From Brevibacillus laterosporus (GTDB lineage: Bacteria > Bacillota > Bacilli > Brevibacillales > Brevibacillaceae), in contig CP033464.1 of the NCBI GenBank assembly GCA_007833815.1, positions 3,900,001 to 3,964,000 of the forward strand: 64,000 bases of DNA. The letters run 5' to 3'. The position numbers and the translations under genes were made by a program. This document shows, in pieces, positions 48,892-61,400 of this stretch; the stretch's first letter is position 1, and each line of letters begins with the position of its first letter. The notes under the pieces were generated by a model. That model made no database searches. It was not told the DNA's origin and was given only the letters and a program-made list of their open reading frames with translations.

Positions 48892-51207
48892 CTACTGCAC
48901 GTCAGCATCCGCTTCCTTCCTTACAACAAACAGTTTTTGTCCAAGAGGAGCGAGCGGGTGCTCTTCATTTGGTAGTACTACAAACTCCTTGGCGCCTGCA
49001 CGCTGTATTACATCAGTCCACTGCTGGACAGACATGAAGGTGGATTGCGTATTTTTTCGATCGTCCTCGGGAGGAGTCATCATGAAGGCCTGTGAAATGA
49101 GCATTTCCACAAATTCCCTAGTAGGCTCCGTGATGACCAACCATCCCCCCGGGGCAAGGCTTTGCATGAGATTGTTCATAACCTGATCCGTGTCGCGAGC
49201 ATTGTTAAGCATGCCTGCCGCAATCACGATATCGACGCTTCCGGGTGTCAATCCCTGCGTAAACAGATCTTTGTCAATATCGACAGTCTGGAAACGCATC
49301 CAAGGGTAATCTTTGAAGCGTTCGCGAGCTGTTGATAGGAAAAAGTGAGACACATCTGTGTACAGATACTCCAGGTTCAACTGCTTAGAAACAGATGCTT
49401 TCAGTCTCTCCACAACCACATCGGTAGTTGCTCCTGTCCCTGCGCCTACCTCCAGAATGCGGAGGGACACTTTCGAGGTAGCCGACAAAGAAGAGGAGGT
49501 AGCTTGTTTTATAGCAGCGATCCGCATCACCGCTTCCGCTACCGACTTGTTCAAATACCGCGCCATAAGCGTATCCCGATACAGAGCATTAGCAACATTC
49601 ATGCGGCCCTCGGGAAATAATAGCAGTGCGGCCTGCTGGCTATCATTTATCAGTTCCGGAAGCTTGTCTGCATTAGCCATGAGATAGTCGATGACAATCG
49701 GAGAGCCTAGTTTCCCGTTCCATGCTTTCTTAACTGAATCCCAACGACGCTGTACCTCGTCTGCTGTCATCCGAATCGCACATTGATACTCCCTACCGGA
49801 CTGTGCTAGATAACCTCGCTCCGTCAATATCTGTAGCCAGCGCATAATGACAGGCTGATGACGTGGCGCTACCTTCACAGCAGAGAAAATATCGTCCTCA
49901 CTGTATCCATGTTCCGGTGTTGTCAGCGCTCCTAGTGATTGCAAAGCAAACAGCATGGAAGACAAAGCTGCTTCATCCAATCGCTCGACGCACATTCTCA
50001 CCAACCCGGCATCAATCCCTCTCAGTTCTCCCTCGGCATATGCAGTGCAAGCAAATACATTGTTTTTCACCTCAGGATCGGTTGCCGAATCAGTATGATC
50101 GCATAAATCTTCCGTTATGCTCAGGGCCGCTTTTTGTAAAGACTCTATTGATAACGGTTGATGACTGCTGTTGGAGCGTAACACCGGATATCCCAATGCC
50201 TGGGTCCAATCTTGCCACTGACGAGAGCACAAAAGCTCCTGCTGCGCTTGCGTATCCATAGCGGATTTGTTGACTTGTCCCAAAATCATGTCTCGCATTG
50301 CTACCAAATCCTTACCGATTGCCCGCGGCCATTGTGTCATGAGAATATCCTTATAGCTGGTAGGCTCTGCTGGCCCCAGTATTTGCGTGCTATTCTCAAG
50401 CATGTGTGCTGGCGGTGCCTCTGCCAGCTCACCATGAATATTCGAAAGATCTGGAACATGCAAACGTGGCTGCCACACAACAGGACCATGCGTATCTGTG
50501 AGTGACAAGCTACCGCCTGCCACACCAATCGTCACTCGGTGCAGTAAATGAAGATGGTTGTCTGGATCGTTCGGGTCGACCTCATTATGGGCCCGCAACG
50601 TAATCGGAATTTTTCCAAGTAGGCCGGTTATTACTTGAAACGGCCCCTCATCCTTGAGAACATGACTGATTTTCCATGGACGAATACTAGGCAATGCTTC
50701 TTGCAATATATGCATGAGCGGGAAAGAAACCTGAGTGGCACACACAGCATCAATGTAGAGCGCTGGTTGTTGTTCCAGCATTGTGCGGGCGCACGCAACA
50801 AAACGACGCACAGCAGGCAGATGCACGTAGAGATCACCTGTCTTGAAATTTACCCCCTGTTGCCGTGCCAGCTTCAGGCAAAGAGCCAGATCTTTGTGAT
50901 GAATCGGCTGCTCAGAAATGACATGAATGTTGCGGGCAAGCAGTTTAAGCGACATCTCGGTGCCATTGCCGCCCATGACTGTGGAGCGTAATACGACGCA
51001 AGCAAGGTCAATGTCGGCAGGAAGTTGCTCAACATCTGTGTACAACGGAATTCCGTAACGTTCTGCGCAATTTTGGGAGCGCTCACTGCCCTTTGCCAAT
51101 ATACCTACCAATTCAAACTGTTCCGGCAATGCCTTTACAGCCTCAAGGTAGAACTGTCCAAATCGGGAACCACATACCACGGTACGCAACCTACGATTCT
51201 CTGTCAT
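48892..51207 (-). CDS. Thiazolinyl-imide reductase (PchG/Irp3-like) fused to a methyltransferase
   Basis: The 771-residue protein joins two domains. Residues 1 to about 360 match thiazolinyl-imide reductases of pyochelin and yersiniabactin pathways: a Rossmann start VVCGSRFGQFYLEAV, VISEQPIHHKDLALCL, and the characteristic NDPDNHLHLLHRV region. These NADPH enzymes reduce a carrier-bound thiazoline to thiazolidine. Residues from about 390 to 765 form a SAM methyltransferase with motif LEVGAGTGATT (near 49440), preceded by the same helical subdomain as in the embedded NRPS MT domains (for example DEAALSSMLFALQSLG). PchG and Irp3 are normally about 350-370 residues, so the fusion is unusual. The ATG is 3-4 bases after AGAGGTGG, and the gene starts 9 bases after its neighbour's stop. 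Confidence 0.9.
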   Translation of the reverse strand: MTENRRLRTVVCGSRFGQFYLEAVKALPEQFELVGILAKGSERSQNCAERYGIPLYTDVEQLPADIDLACVVLRSTVMGGNGTEMSLKLLARNIHVISEQPIHHKDLALCLKLARQQGVNFKTGDLYVHLPAVRRFVACARTMLEQQPALYIDAVCATQVSFPLMHILQEALPSIRPWKISHVLKDEGPFQVITGLLGKIPITLRAHNEVDPNDPDNHLHLLHRVTIGVAGGSLSLTDTHGPVVWQPRLHVPDLSNIHGELAEAPPAHMLENSTQILGPAEPTSYKDILMTQWPRAIGKDLVAMRDMILGQVNKSAMDTQAQQELLCSRQWQDWTQALGYPVLRSNSSHQPLSIESLQKAALSITEDLCDHTDSATDPEVKNNVFACTAYAEGELRGIDAGLVRMCVERLDEAALSSMLFALQSLGALTTPEHGYSEDDIFSAVKVAPRHQPVIMRWLQILTERGYLAQSGREYQCAIRMTADEVQRRWDSVKKAWNGKLGSPIVIDYLMANADKLPELINDSQQAALLLFPEGRMNVANALYRDTLMARYLNKSVAEAVMRIAAIKQATSSSLSATSKVSLRILEVGAGTGATTDVVVERLKASVSKQLNLEYLYTDVSHFFLSTARERFKDYPWMRFQTVDIDKDLFTQGLTPGSVDIVIAAGMLNNARDTDQVMNNLMQSLAPGGWLVITEPTREFVEMLISQAFMMTPPEDDRKNTQSTFMSVQQWTDVIQRAGAKEFVVLPNEEHPLAPLGQKLFVVRKEADADVQ

Positions 51208-51216
51208 ATGCCACCT

Positions 51217-52332
51217 CTATTTTATTTCGATTAATGAATGCGTAAGGTCAATCGTCTGCTTACGTAAAGCACCGATCAATCTAGTCGCCGATACGCCTTC
51301 TGACACAAAGAAGCAACCTGATTCCTTACTTCTGTCCTCCGCGATCAAGCGAGCTACCGTTCCGGCAATGATGCCCGATAACCGATTCCAGTCCCCCCGA
51401 TACAGGAGAGTTGATACCAACCGCATTTTTTTGCCGTTTCGGTTTCCGGTGGCAATCAGATGGAACATGGTGAAATCCTCCACACCCTGCTTCTTTGCAC
51501 TGAACTGCTCAACCAGCCGTTTAGCTGACGCCTTTTTCTCTTCTTCGGTTTTGTATTGCTGCAAAGCCTTGATCATCACAAATTGATTCAAAACAGAATT
51601 GTTTTGATAACTGTTGTAAAAGTAAGCAGATGATATTTTCTTTTGTTTTGCCATTTGGCTGAATTCCTGGGTTAAGACCGGATAAGTGTCACGTTTGCCT
51701 GCCGGAAGTGGCAGTTCATAATTCCGATGAAACGAACCGTCTATTTTTTTTGCTTCACCTTGCTTGCAATAGGTCATTCCCAAACCGGTATCTTCCTCAA
51801 TGCTACACACAATATCGTAGGCTGCATTTAAGGAAAAATCGCCCTGACCTGCAAAAAACAATTCAAGAAAATCGATCTCTTCCAACTCGTTTTCAGCGAT
51901 GTAAGCCGGGAAGATTTCCGATAACCCGGGGTAAACCCCTGCAGAGATAAGAAACAGCAGTCCTTTCTCTTTGATCTCGTGCTGTCTCTTTAGCAGTTGG
52001 CGGTAAAGATGCTCATCTCCAGAAACATCTACATAATGGACTGCATGTTCGATGCATGCAGAAGCTACGGTATCGACAATTTGTTTGGAAGGCCCAGCAC
52101 AATTGATGACAATGTCGCAGGGGCTACAAAAGCGATGAAGCTGCTCCTCGTTATAAACATCTACATGGAGGCATTCGATCCTCGCTTCCATCTCTTTAAA
52201 AGACTCGCAAAGATTATCTGGATTTCTGCCCCCTAGCACAACATGATGGTTCGTAAAAGCAAGAATGGTCTGAACGGCTTCTCTGCCTACGATTCCACTA
52301 GCTCCCAGGATACCAATCGTTTTTTTATCCAG
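51217..52332 (-). CDS. Saccharopine-dehydrogenase-like NAD(P) oxidoreductase, probable CTG start
   Basis: The 371-residue protein has an N-terminal Rossmann motif IGILGASGIVGREAV, then CDIVINCAGPS, HYVDVSGDE and ISAGVYPGLSEIFPAY, typical of saccharopine-dehydrogenase-family reductases. The first ATG/GTG/TTG (GTG 52239) falls after the Rossmann glycines, so it cannot be the true start. Upstream the frame is open to a TAG at 52350-52348. Within it only CTG 52332 is plausible, six bases after the purine-rich AAGGGGGAG, so I place the start there. It sits between two metallophore synthesis genes, nine bases before the reductase-MT fusion, and so probably acts on a pathway intermediate such as a thiazoline or terminal imine. 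That role is inferred. Confidence 0.78.
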   Translation of the reverse strand: MDKKTIGILGASGIVGREAVQTILAFTNHHVVLGGRNPDNLCESFKEMEARIECLHVDVYNEEQLHRFCSPCDIVINCAGPSKQIVDTVASACIEHAVHYVDVSGDEHLYRQLLKRQHEIKEKGLLFLISAGVYPGLSEIFPAYIAENELEEIDFLELFFAGQGDFSLNAAYDIVCSIEEDTGLGMTYCKQGEAKKIDGSFHRNYELPLPAGKRDTYPVLTQEFSQMAKQKKISSAYFYNSYQNNSVLNQFVMIKALQQYKTEEEKKASAKRLVEQFSAKKQGVEDFTMFHLIATGNRNGKKMRLVSTLLYRGDWNRLSGIIAGTVARLIAEDRSKESGCFFVSEGVSATRLIGALRKQTIDLTHSLIEIK

Positions 52333-52461
52333 TGTTCTCTCCCCCTTCTAAGCCTGTTTCCTGCGCCAGCCTCCAAAGAGAAGACAAGGCTGACGTTTGC
52401 CATAAAGTCGCGATTCCCTTGTTCATTCTCCTTGAAGACAACGCAGTTCCGTTCTAGTTAA
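52333..52461. other. 129-bp intergenic gap inside the metallophore operon
   Basis: This is the only sizeable gap between operon genes. I see no hairpin-plus-T-run and no clear promoter. It contains the purine-rich AAGGGGGAG that serves the CTG start at 52332. Confidence 0.4.
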
Positions 52462-55400
52462 TCAAATGGTTCCCTCGTCATAATTTGCTTCAAGCTGTTC
52501 TGTTGCTGAAGCACTCGTGTCGATGAACCCGGCAAGCATGCAAATCGTGGAATACTCAAAAAGACTTTGCATAGACAATTCAATCTGATATCGCTCTTTC
52601 AGGAGATTGATGCATTGAATGGCACGTAACGAATCCCCGCCCCGTGCAAAGAAACCGTCATGTATTCCGATAGAGTTACAATGAAGCACCTCTTCCCAAA
52701 CACTCGCTATTTTGATTTCTGTCTCGGTGGAAGGTGCGACATGCGCTTTTTTCGGCAAGCTCTCCCTCTTCCCTCCGAGTTTCGCAAGTGCCTTACGGTC
52801 TACTTTCCCATTGGCCGAAAGAGGTAGCTTATCAAGCAGCACATACTCGGTTGGCACCATGTAATCAGGTAGCATTTTCTGCATGGCATCGGACAATTTT
52901 TCCGGTCTAAACACCCTAACCGTTTCAGGTGCTTGTGCCACGATTAGGTGCCGGTCGAATTTTTCTGCGACCTGACCGTTTTGCGGGAATGCCAGCACGT
53001 TTGAAAAGCCCTGTTTTTCCAATACCTCGCACCATTGATCTGCCGCTAGTAAAGGAAGATAATTCGCCTTCCGCTCATCCTCTAGATGACTGAATCCATC
53101 TTCGAAAAACCCGACAGTGGTCAGCATAAGGCGGCTGTTCCGAGTTGACTCTACCAGAAACAGAACTCCACCGGGTGCCAGCATTCCTTTCAGGTACTCA
53201 AGTGTCATGTTCAGATTTCGGGTGCGGTGCAGAGTATTATCCGCAACAATCACATCGAAATAATGCGGCTCATAGCCTTGCCAAAGCGGCGCTGTATTCA
53301 TGTCAAACAGACCGTATTCAAGCGGTGCCTTCTCTCCCCATGCCTGCCTTGCCCTGTCTGTAAAAAAGGAGGACTCGTCGGCATATATGTATCGGGCACG
53401 ATCCGCAGGTAAAGCGGACACAAGCGTTTGTGTCAAATTACCGGCCCGTGTGCCGATCTCTAGCACCCGCAACTCTTTATCAGGTGGATAGCTGCTCACT
53501 AAAGTGCCGAACACCTCTTTAGCAAGATTGCTGTAATACTCCCGCGTAAAGTCAAACCTGCTCAAGCCTGCCGGTGTCAAAGAAGCATCTTCCGCAAAGA
53601 AAAGCTCAAGTGGATCAAGCTTGCCTGTTAATAAACTGATAAACAGTGGATAGTCTCGTAAAAAACCGTCTTCAAGAGCCTGTACCGCTTCCGAACCCCC
53701 AGATGAAACCGATAGTATGCCTTCCTGTGTGAATGTAGGCAGTTCTTCGCTTAGCAAACGAAGATTCCGGTATATACCGCCCTCATTTTTTTCGAGTATC
53801 CCTTCTTCCACAAGTACATCCAGCCAGTGAAGAAGTAAGGTCTTGTAACGAGGATGAATCTGAAAACGTTGCATCAGCTCATCAAGGGAATAGCTCCCAC
53901 CTTCATCCGAGAACATCCCCATGGCATCCAGCGTGCGGCACATGTAGGCAGTGCTTACACGATCTGCTTCATGGAGGAACTTTGTGATTGCGTCAGCATC
54001 GACGGAAGCAGGAAGTTTAGATGCCTGTAGCTGACCGGCACTGCTAATTGCCTGCCAGCGTGATGCGCAAACAGACGGATCTACCTGCTCGGTTTCCAAC
54101 AGCTCAGCTCCCATTTGCTGGTCAAGCACCACATACCCCACCAAGCGCTTCTCCTCGCTTGATTCGTCCGGCACTGCAACGACAGCGTTCTTTATCCCAT
54201 CATGACGCTTCAGTGCCGTTTCAACCTCTCCTAGTTCAATCCGATGGCCACGAATTTTCACCTGAAAGTCTTCTCGACCGAGAAACTCCAGATTGCCGTC
54301 CGGCAAGTAACGGCCCAAATCGCCTGTATGATAGAGACGTTCACCTGTTCGAGGATGCAGGATAAACTTGTCATTGGTCTTGCTTTCATCTTGCCAGTAG
54401 CCTTTAGCAAGGCCAATTCCACCGATATAAAGCTGCCCCGGCACCCATACGGGACAATCTTCCATCCATTCGTTAAGCACGTAGAAGCGCTGATTGACCA
54501 TCGGGCGACCATACGGAATGCTCTTCCAACTCGGGTCAATGTCTTCGATCGGATACAGGTTCGACCAGATCGACGCCTCCGTGGCTCCTCCCAAACCGAT
54601 CACCTGTACATTCGGAAAATAAGCCTTGATCTTGTCCGGCAAATCCAATGGAATCCAGTCACCGCTCAACAGGACCAGACGCAGAGATTGTGGTAGTTCT
54701 AGGTTTCGTCCAGAAGCGTACTCGATCAGCATCTGCATCAGTGCCGGAACCGTGTTCCAAACCGTCACTTGCTCCTGCTTCATCCATTCAATCCAGTGAG
54801 CAGGATCTTTTGCTTTATCCGCCTCCGGCATGATGATCGTTCCACCTGCTGCAAGCATGCCGAAAATGTCATACACCGATAGATCAAAATTCAGATTGGA
54901 GAGGGCCAGTACCCGGTCTTTTGGTCCTACAGAAAAACGTTGGTTCACATCTTCAATGGTGTTAACAGCTCCTCGATGGTCGATCATAACCCCTTTTGGC
55001 AAGCCTGTTGACCCTGAGGTGTAAATCACGTAGGCCAAATCATCCAGCTGCTCTGCAAGCGGCAGTAAGCTCATTGCCTCATCCCTTGCTGTCATCTGAT
55101 CTACTATCAGTCGTTCAACATTCTCAGGCCAGTTCAATTGCTCGTCCAGCCAAGACTGAGTAAGTACGATGCGGATTTGCCCGTCACGCAGAAGCTGTGA
55201 ACGGCGCGCTTCAGGATGCGCTGGATCGATCGGCAGATAAGCTGCTCCGGACTTCAGAATTCCAAGCGTTGCCACAACCTGCTCCCAGCCTTTCTCCATT
55301 ACGACGGCAACCAGTGTATTGGGCTTGGCTCCCATTTTCCGCAACAAATTGCCTATTTCATCAGCAGAGAGAGACAGCTCTTCATAGGTCAATGTTCGAT

Positions 55401-58400
55401 TAGTAGAAATGATGGCTGGATGATTCGATTGCTGAACAGCTTGTTTTGTAAATAATCTTGTAAGCGTTTCTGAAGATACAGGTACTTCTGTATCGTTGGC
55501 CTCAGTCCTTGCTTCTAGACGTGGGACAGCTATAAGGCTAGGCATCTCTTTCTTCCATACTGCATCATCATCGGTCAGTCGCTGTAGCAATTGGCAATAG
55601 GCACTAAACATGTCGGCAAGCATTCCCTCAGGGAAAAGCCCTTCGACCGCATCCCAAATCAAGAGCAGTTCCTCGTCTTGCTCCACCACTTGATGGTCCA
55701 GCCATACTTGCGGTGTTTGTGTAATGTTATACACGAGCTTGCCCAGCCACTTTCCGTCGGATTCGGTTCCGCTCCACTGGTCGACACCTAGTGCGCTCGT
55801 AAAGACAACCGGCATCGTCACACCATGATGCTCCCCAGTTTGTTTAGACAATTCGCGTTGCACCTGGACACCCCCAACATAAGGGTGATCCAAATCTCTC
55901 CAAAGCTGTTGCTGCAAATTCCGGCCCCGTTCCAGCATTGTCTTTCCTTCCGAAAGCTCCACAGCTAGCAAGGTCAACGTGGTGAAATCCCCTACGATAT
56001 CATTGACTTGTGCGTGCAGAGGCAGTCGGTTAAATTGTGTCAGGTTAATGGTAAAGCGGGAGCTCTTACTCCAAGCACCAAGCGTTTCAGCATAAGCTGT
56101 CAGCAGAATTCCCGATGGCGTAAGCCCAACCTCCGCCGTCCGTTTTTTAAGCTTCTGCCATGTTTGTTTAGACAACCTTGCTTCCAAACGACTGAATTGT
56201 TGTTCGGAAAGAGACTCTGGATTTTGAGCCAAAGGTAGCTGTGGAGCAGGGGGCAATTCTGGCAAACGGGTAATCCAATAGTCGAGATCGCGTTGATACA
56301 GCTCAGATGCTTTAAGCTCTTCCAAGGCAAGAACATAATCGCGGAATGACAGGTCTAGTGTAGCCAATGGTGCATCCGGCTCATGATAGAGCCTAGTCCA
56401 TTCGCTCAGGAGATGGAACATGCTCCACCCGTCAAAAATCAGGTTATCAAAGCTGATATGAAGGCGAACGTGCTCTTCTCCAAAGCGGGATGCCCGTACG
56501 TCAAACAAAGGCCACACGTCTGTAGATAGCACCTGGTGTGACATCTCTTCCCGAATCCGTTTCAATTCGGACTCGACCTCTTCAGGAGCCTTGCCTCGCA
56601 AATCATTGACATTAATCTGATAATCAGGAACATTCTCCAAAATTCGCTGGCGCCAGCCATCCGGCATGATGACCGCCCGCATCATTTCGTGGTGATCAAT
56701 AAGTCGCTGCCAGGCACGGTTGATCCGCTCAAGATCTAAATTCTGTCCTTCAATCTCGAAATAGCAATGGGTGGAGACATTGCCCAATGCATAAAGGCCA
56801 CTTCGACCGACCCAGTACGCTTGCTGGATATCGGTCATTGGGAAAGGCTGGTTCCGATCCTGTAAAGCCGGTATGATTTGAGGCAAGCTTTCCGTAGGCT
56901 CGTCATACTTCCCTTTCTGTTCCATAAGCGTCTGGACTTGCTCAGCCATCCCTGCAATGGTAGGCTTTTCAAAAATCCGGCCCAATGACAGCTCCACCTC
57001 AAACTTGCTACGTACCAGCGCACTTAGTCTGGTAGCCAAGAGCGAATCGCCGCCCAATTCAAAATAGTTATCAGCAATACCTACACGTTCCATTCCAAAA
57101 AGCTGGCACCAGATCGCCGCAAGAGCTGTTTCGATCGGCGTCCTCGGAGCTGTATAGGCTTTTTCCTCTTTTGCCTTGATCAGCTTGTCAGGAGTCGGCA
57201 GTGCTTGCCGATCCACCTTACCATTAGAAGTGAGTGGCATTTCACTCAGTAGGATGAAAGCAGACGGAACCATGTAATCAGGCAACTTTTGGTTTAAAAA
57301 ACCAGATAGCTTAACCGGATTGAATTGTGTAACCTGATGCGGTGCCTGCGCAACGATTACATGCTGACCAAAAACACTGGCCGGATCATCCTGCTCCGGG
57401 AAGGAAGCAACTTGCGCGAATGTTTGCGACTGCAATAATTGTTGCCACTTTTCAACCGATAGGAGCGGACGCTGTTCTGCATGTCTTTCGTCTTCAAAAT
57501 AGATAAATCCGTCTTCAAGGAACCCTGTACTTACTTGCTGCAAACGGCTATTACGAGTCATTTCCAGCAAAATCAGCAAGCCTCCAGGGGCGAGAAGGGA
57601 TTGCATATGTAAAAGAGCCGTTCCGATATTCCGCGCACGATGCAGGGAATCCGCAGCGATAATAACGTCATAGTGGTGTGCATCATAGCCTTGAGCCAGT
57701 GGATTCTGGTCGATATCCAACAACTGGTAGTGCACAAACGGATACTCTTTGAATCTGGTTTTAGCCGCATTCATAAAGAAGGTCGAGTTGTCCGTGCACG
57801 TATAAAGAGTCTCATCAGAGCTCAGTAAAGGTAGTAATGACTCGGTTAGCGCTCCGCTCCTCGCGCCGATTTCCAGGATGCGCAACGGTTCCGATTTGGC
57901 TTGCAGACCATGTTGGAGACCTTCGATGATGGACCGCGCAATACTGTCTCTGTGCATTGTGCCAGGGAGTGCTTGCATCAGATCATTTGGAGTCAAACAT
58001 AGCTCATCTGAAAAGAAATAGGCCAGCGGGTCAAGCTCTCCTGTCAAAAGCGCGACATTGGCGTCGTCCATTTGCTGCAAATAGCGCAATAGTGCTTGTG
58101 CATGCTGCTCCCATGCAGGAGGCGCCTTGCTTTCCAGCGGCTTTTCGAGCAATTCTTCCGGTATCGTGCGAACGATAACAAATGTATCCGATGCGTCTAT
58201 TCTGGCAAATCCTTCGTCAGCTAATATCTGAAGCCACTGTCGGATCAACTCGCGGTAACGCGGCTGAATACTGCAACACTGCATCAGGGCATCGAGCGTG
58301 TAGCTTTGGTTTTGCTGCAAATCTACCCCTGCTTGTTTCAGCGCACGGCAAATATAACGAACGCCAAGACGCTCTATATATGCCCAAAACACAGGAAAAT

Positions 58401-61400
58401 CTTCCGGACTGATCTCATCGGGTCGCTCCTGTCCGCGTCCCGCCTTCATCAGGGCATCCCAGAGCACTTCGCTCTGTTTCAGATCAGCGCTTACGCTGTC
58501 ATACAGGAATGATTCGTTTTCACGTTCAGGAACCACATAGCCGATCAGATGCTTGTTTTCCCGCGAATCGCCTACAGCGGTGACGACTGCATCACGTACA
58601 CCCGGATGCTGCTTCATTGCCGTTTCGATCTCGCCTAGCTCAATGCGGTGTCCTCTGATTTTGACCTGAAAATCCTGACGCCCGAGAAATTCAATTGTGC
58701 CATCAGGCCAATATCTCCCCAGATCACCGGTTCGATACCAACGGGAACCATTCCAATTGACAAAACGTTCTGCGGTAAGCACCGGATCACCCCGATAGCC
58801 TAGTGCGACACCAGCTCCTCCAATCCATAGTTCGCCCGCTACCCAGTCGGGGCAATCCCTTCCTTTTCCATCCACAACCCGATAAGCCTGGTTGGTTAGC
58901 GGGCGTCCATAAGGAATCGATGTCCAATGTGAAGGTAGAGGTAATGTAACATCAAAGAAATTAGACCAGATGGAAGCCTCTGTGGCTCCCCCCATCGCAA
59001 CCAGCTGGCTGTGTGCGGCCACACGTTTTAGACGTGACGGCAAATCAAGGCCAATCCAATCCCCAGAAAGCATCGTCTGGCGAATCGATAAACTGTCGTA
59101 CTGTCCGCTCTCCGCAGCAATCAGCAGCATATCGAGCAGTACTGGCACGGAGTTCCATAGTGTGACCTGATACTTGTCAACCAGCTTTACCCAATGTACA
59201 GCATCACGACGTGTCTCTTCGGTAATCAGCACAAGAGAGCCGCCAACGCTCAGCAATCCGAATATGTCATAAACAGAAAGATCAAAATCGAGAGAGGAAA
59301 CCGATAAGATCCGATCAGCTGGACCAACCTGATAGCGCCTATTGATGTCAGCGATGGTATTCCATGCTCCGGAATGGCTGATTTCAACCCCTTTTGGTTC
59401 ACCCGTGGAACCCGAAGTAAAGATGATATAAGCGAGACTATCCCAAGAAATGGATACAGGTTCAGTCAAGGGAACTATGTTCTGTACATCTGCGATCGAC
59501 AAGACAACGGCGTCGTCAGGCCAATCTAAGGTTTGAGCACATTCATCATCGGTAAGCACGTAACGAATGCCCGCTTTTTTATGGATTCGCTCGCGCCGGG
59601 TAGCCGGCTGTCCGGTGCCGATCGGGACATAGCAGCCCCCAAGTACAACTATGCCAAGCACCGCGGCGATTTGTTCGATCCCCCGCGGCATGCTGACGGC
59701 AACAGGGTCACCCTTTTTTATTCCCTGTTCCTTAAGGAATGCCGCCACCTGCAACGAGTACCTAGATAGTTCGCCATACGAAATATAAGTATGTGTATGA
59801 CTATCAATCAGCGCCGTTTCTTGCGGATTTGTAGCAGCATAAGCAAAGAATGCGCTATGCAGGCATTGACTCGGTTGTGGAAGTGACGATTCGTCATCCT
59901 TGTTCTGTCTTTGCTGCTCCAGAGTAGGAAGAAGCTCCGGTGTAGCTTGCCAGTCATTGTCCTGGGCCACTAGCCAGTCCATGAGTTGGCCAAAGGCGGC
60001 AAACATTTGGTCGATCATACCGTCCGGGAACAGCTGATCGACGGAATCCCACGCCAGCAATAGGCCACCATCCATTTCATAAGACTGAAAATCAAGCCAT
60101 ACCTGAGGAGTTTGCGAGATCATATAGGAGAGCTGTCCTAAAGTCTGACGGCATTCCTCATTGATCAGCGGAGTACCTAAATTGCATGCGAAAACAACAG
60201 GGGCAAAATCCCGCTCTCCTTGGCGGACACACGCCAGATCACGTTGAAGCTGTACCCCGGAATAAGCTGCATGTGCGACATCCTGATGAAACTGTGCTTG
60301 GACCATTCGCACACGATCCAGAAAAGTTTGAGGGTTACGCAAATCAACGGCAAGCAAGAGCAGGTTGGTAAAATCAGCAACAACATCTTCAATGCCAGCG
60401 TCCCCCGTTTGGCGATCAAACAATGGGATATTGATGAGGAACTGCGAATGGGTGCTCCATCGGTCAAGAATTTCCGCATATGCCGTTAACAGTACCATCG
60501 CCGGCGTGACCCTTTGAGCTGCGGATCGTTTTTGCAAAAGCATCCAATCCGCTTCTTTCACGAAATAATTCCTTCTTGTAAAAACAGGGGCCTTAATCAT
60601 TTCCGGCTTTTCCTTCAGCGGCAAGCCAGGAGCACCTGGTAGCGTTGACAGCTTGTCCTGCCAATAATGAGCGGCTTTTTGTCTGTCTGAGACCCGATGT
60701 TGTGTCTCATGTTTGAGATAGTTGGCAAAGCTCCAGTGAACAGGTGCTGTTGGCTGGCAACCACGTGCATAAGCTGCTGCCAGATCTCGTAAAAGAATGT
60801 GCAAGCTTTGCACGTCAGCGACAAGCAAATCAATATCAAAATGGAGTCTGGTACGGCCAGCCGGCAACAAGCTCAGCTCCAAACCAGCTACCTCTCCCTC
60901 TTCCACCTTCAGACGACGATGTGACAGCCGGGTGCGTATGCTCTCCAGCTTTTGGGTCAGCTCGTCCTCAGAATTTAAACGCAAGTCATGAACGGGCACC
61001 GTTTTTGTAAAAGGAGTGCTCAGCACCTCTTGCTGTCCATCAGCCAGAAATCTTGCCCGAAGCATCGGATGGTGCATTAGTAACTGTCCCCACGCGGCTT
61101 CTAGACGCCCTTGCTCCACGCCCTTGCCATCAATCTCCAGATAGGCATGGCATCCAACTCCGCCCAGCGGTTGATCATCTCGACGTCCAATCCAATAGGC
61201 ATATTGCACATCCGTAAGCGGAAAGGGACTATTCGCGTCCTCTTGTGCTTGGCTTGCTATATTATTTTCCTCCACTAGCGAAGGCTCTGGACTGTTTTTT
61301 TGCAAGAACGTCCACCAATCACTCAAGCGAGGGGCAACAATTAGCTCGGCAAACGTAGCCTTCACGCCTTCCTTTCGCCATTTGTTGACCATCCTCATCA

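Noticed and set aside
51217-52239. GTG 52239 as start of the saccharopine-dehydrogenase-like gene
   Set aside because: It would remove the GxxGxxG nucleotide-binding motif encoded in the 31 codons upstream.
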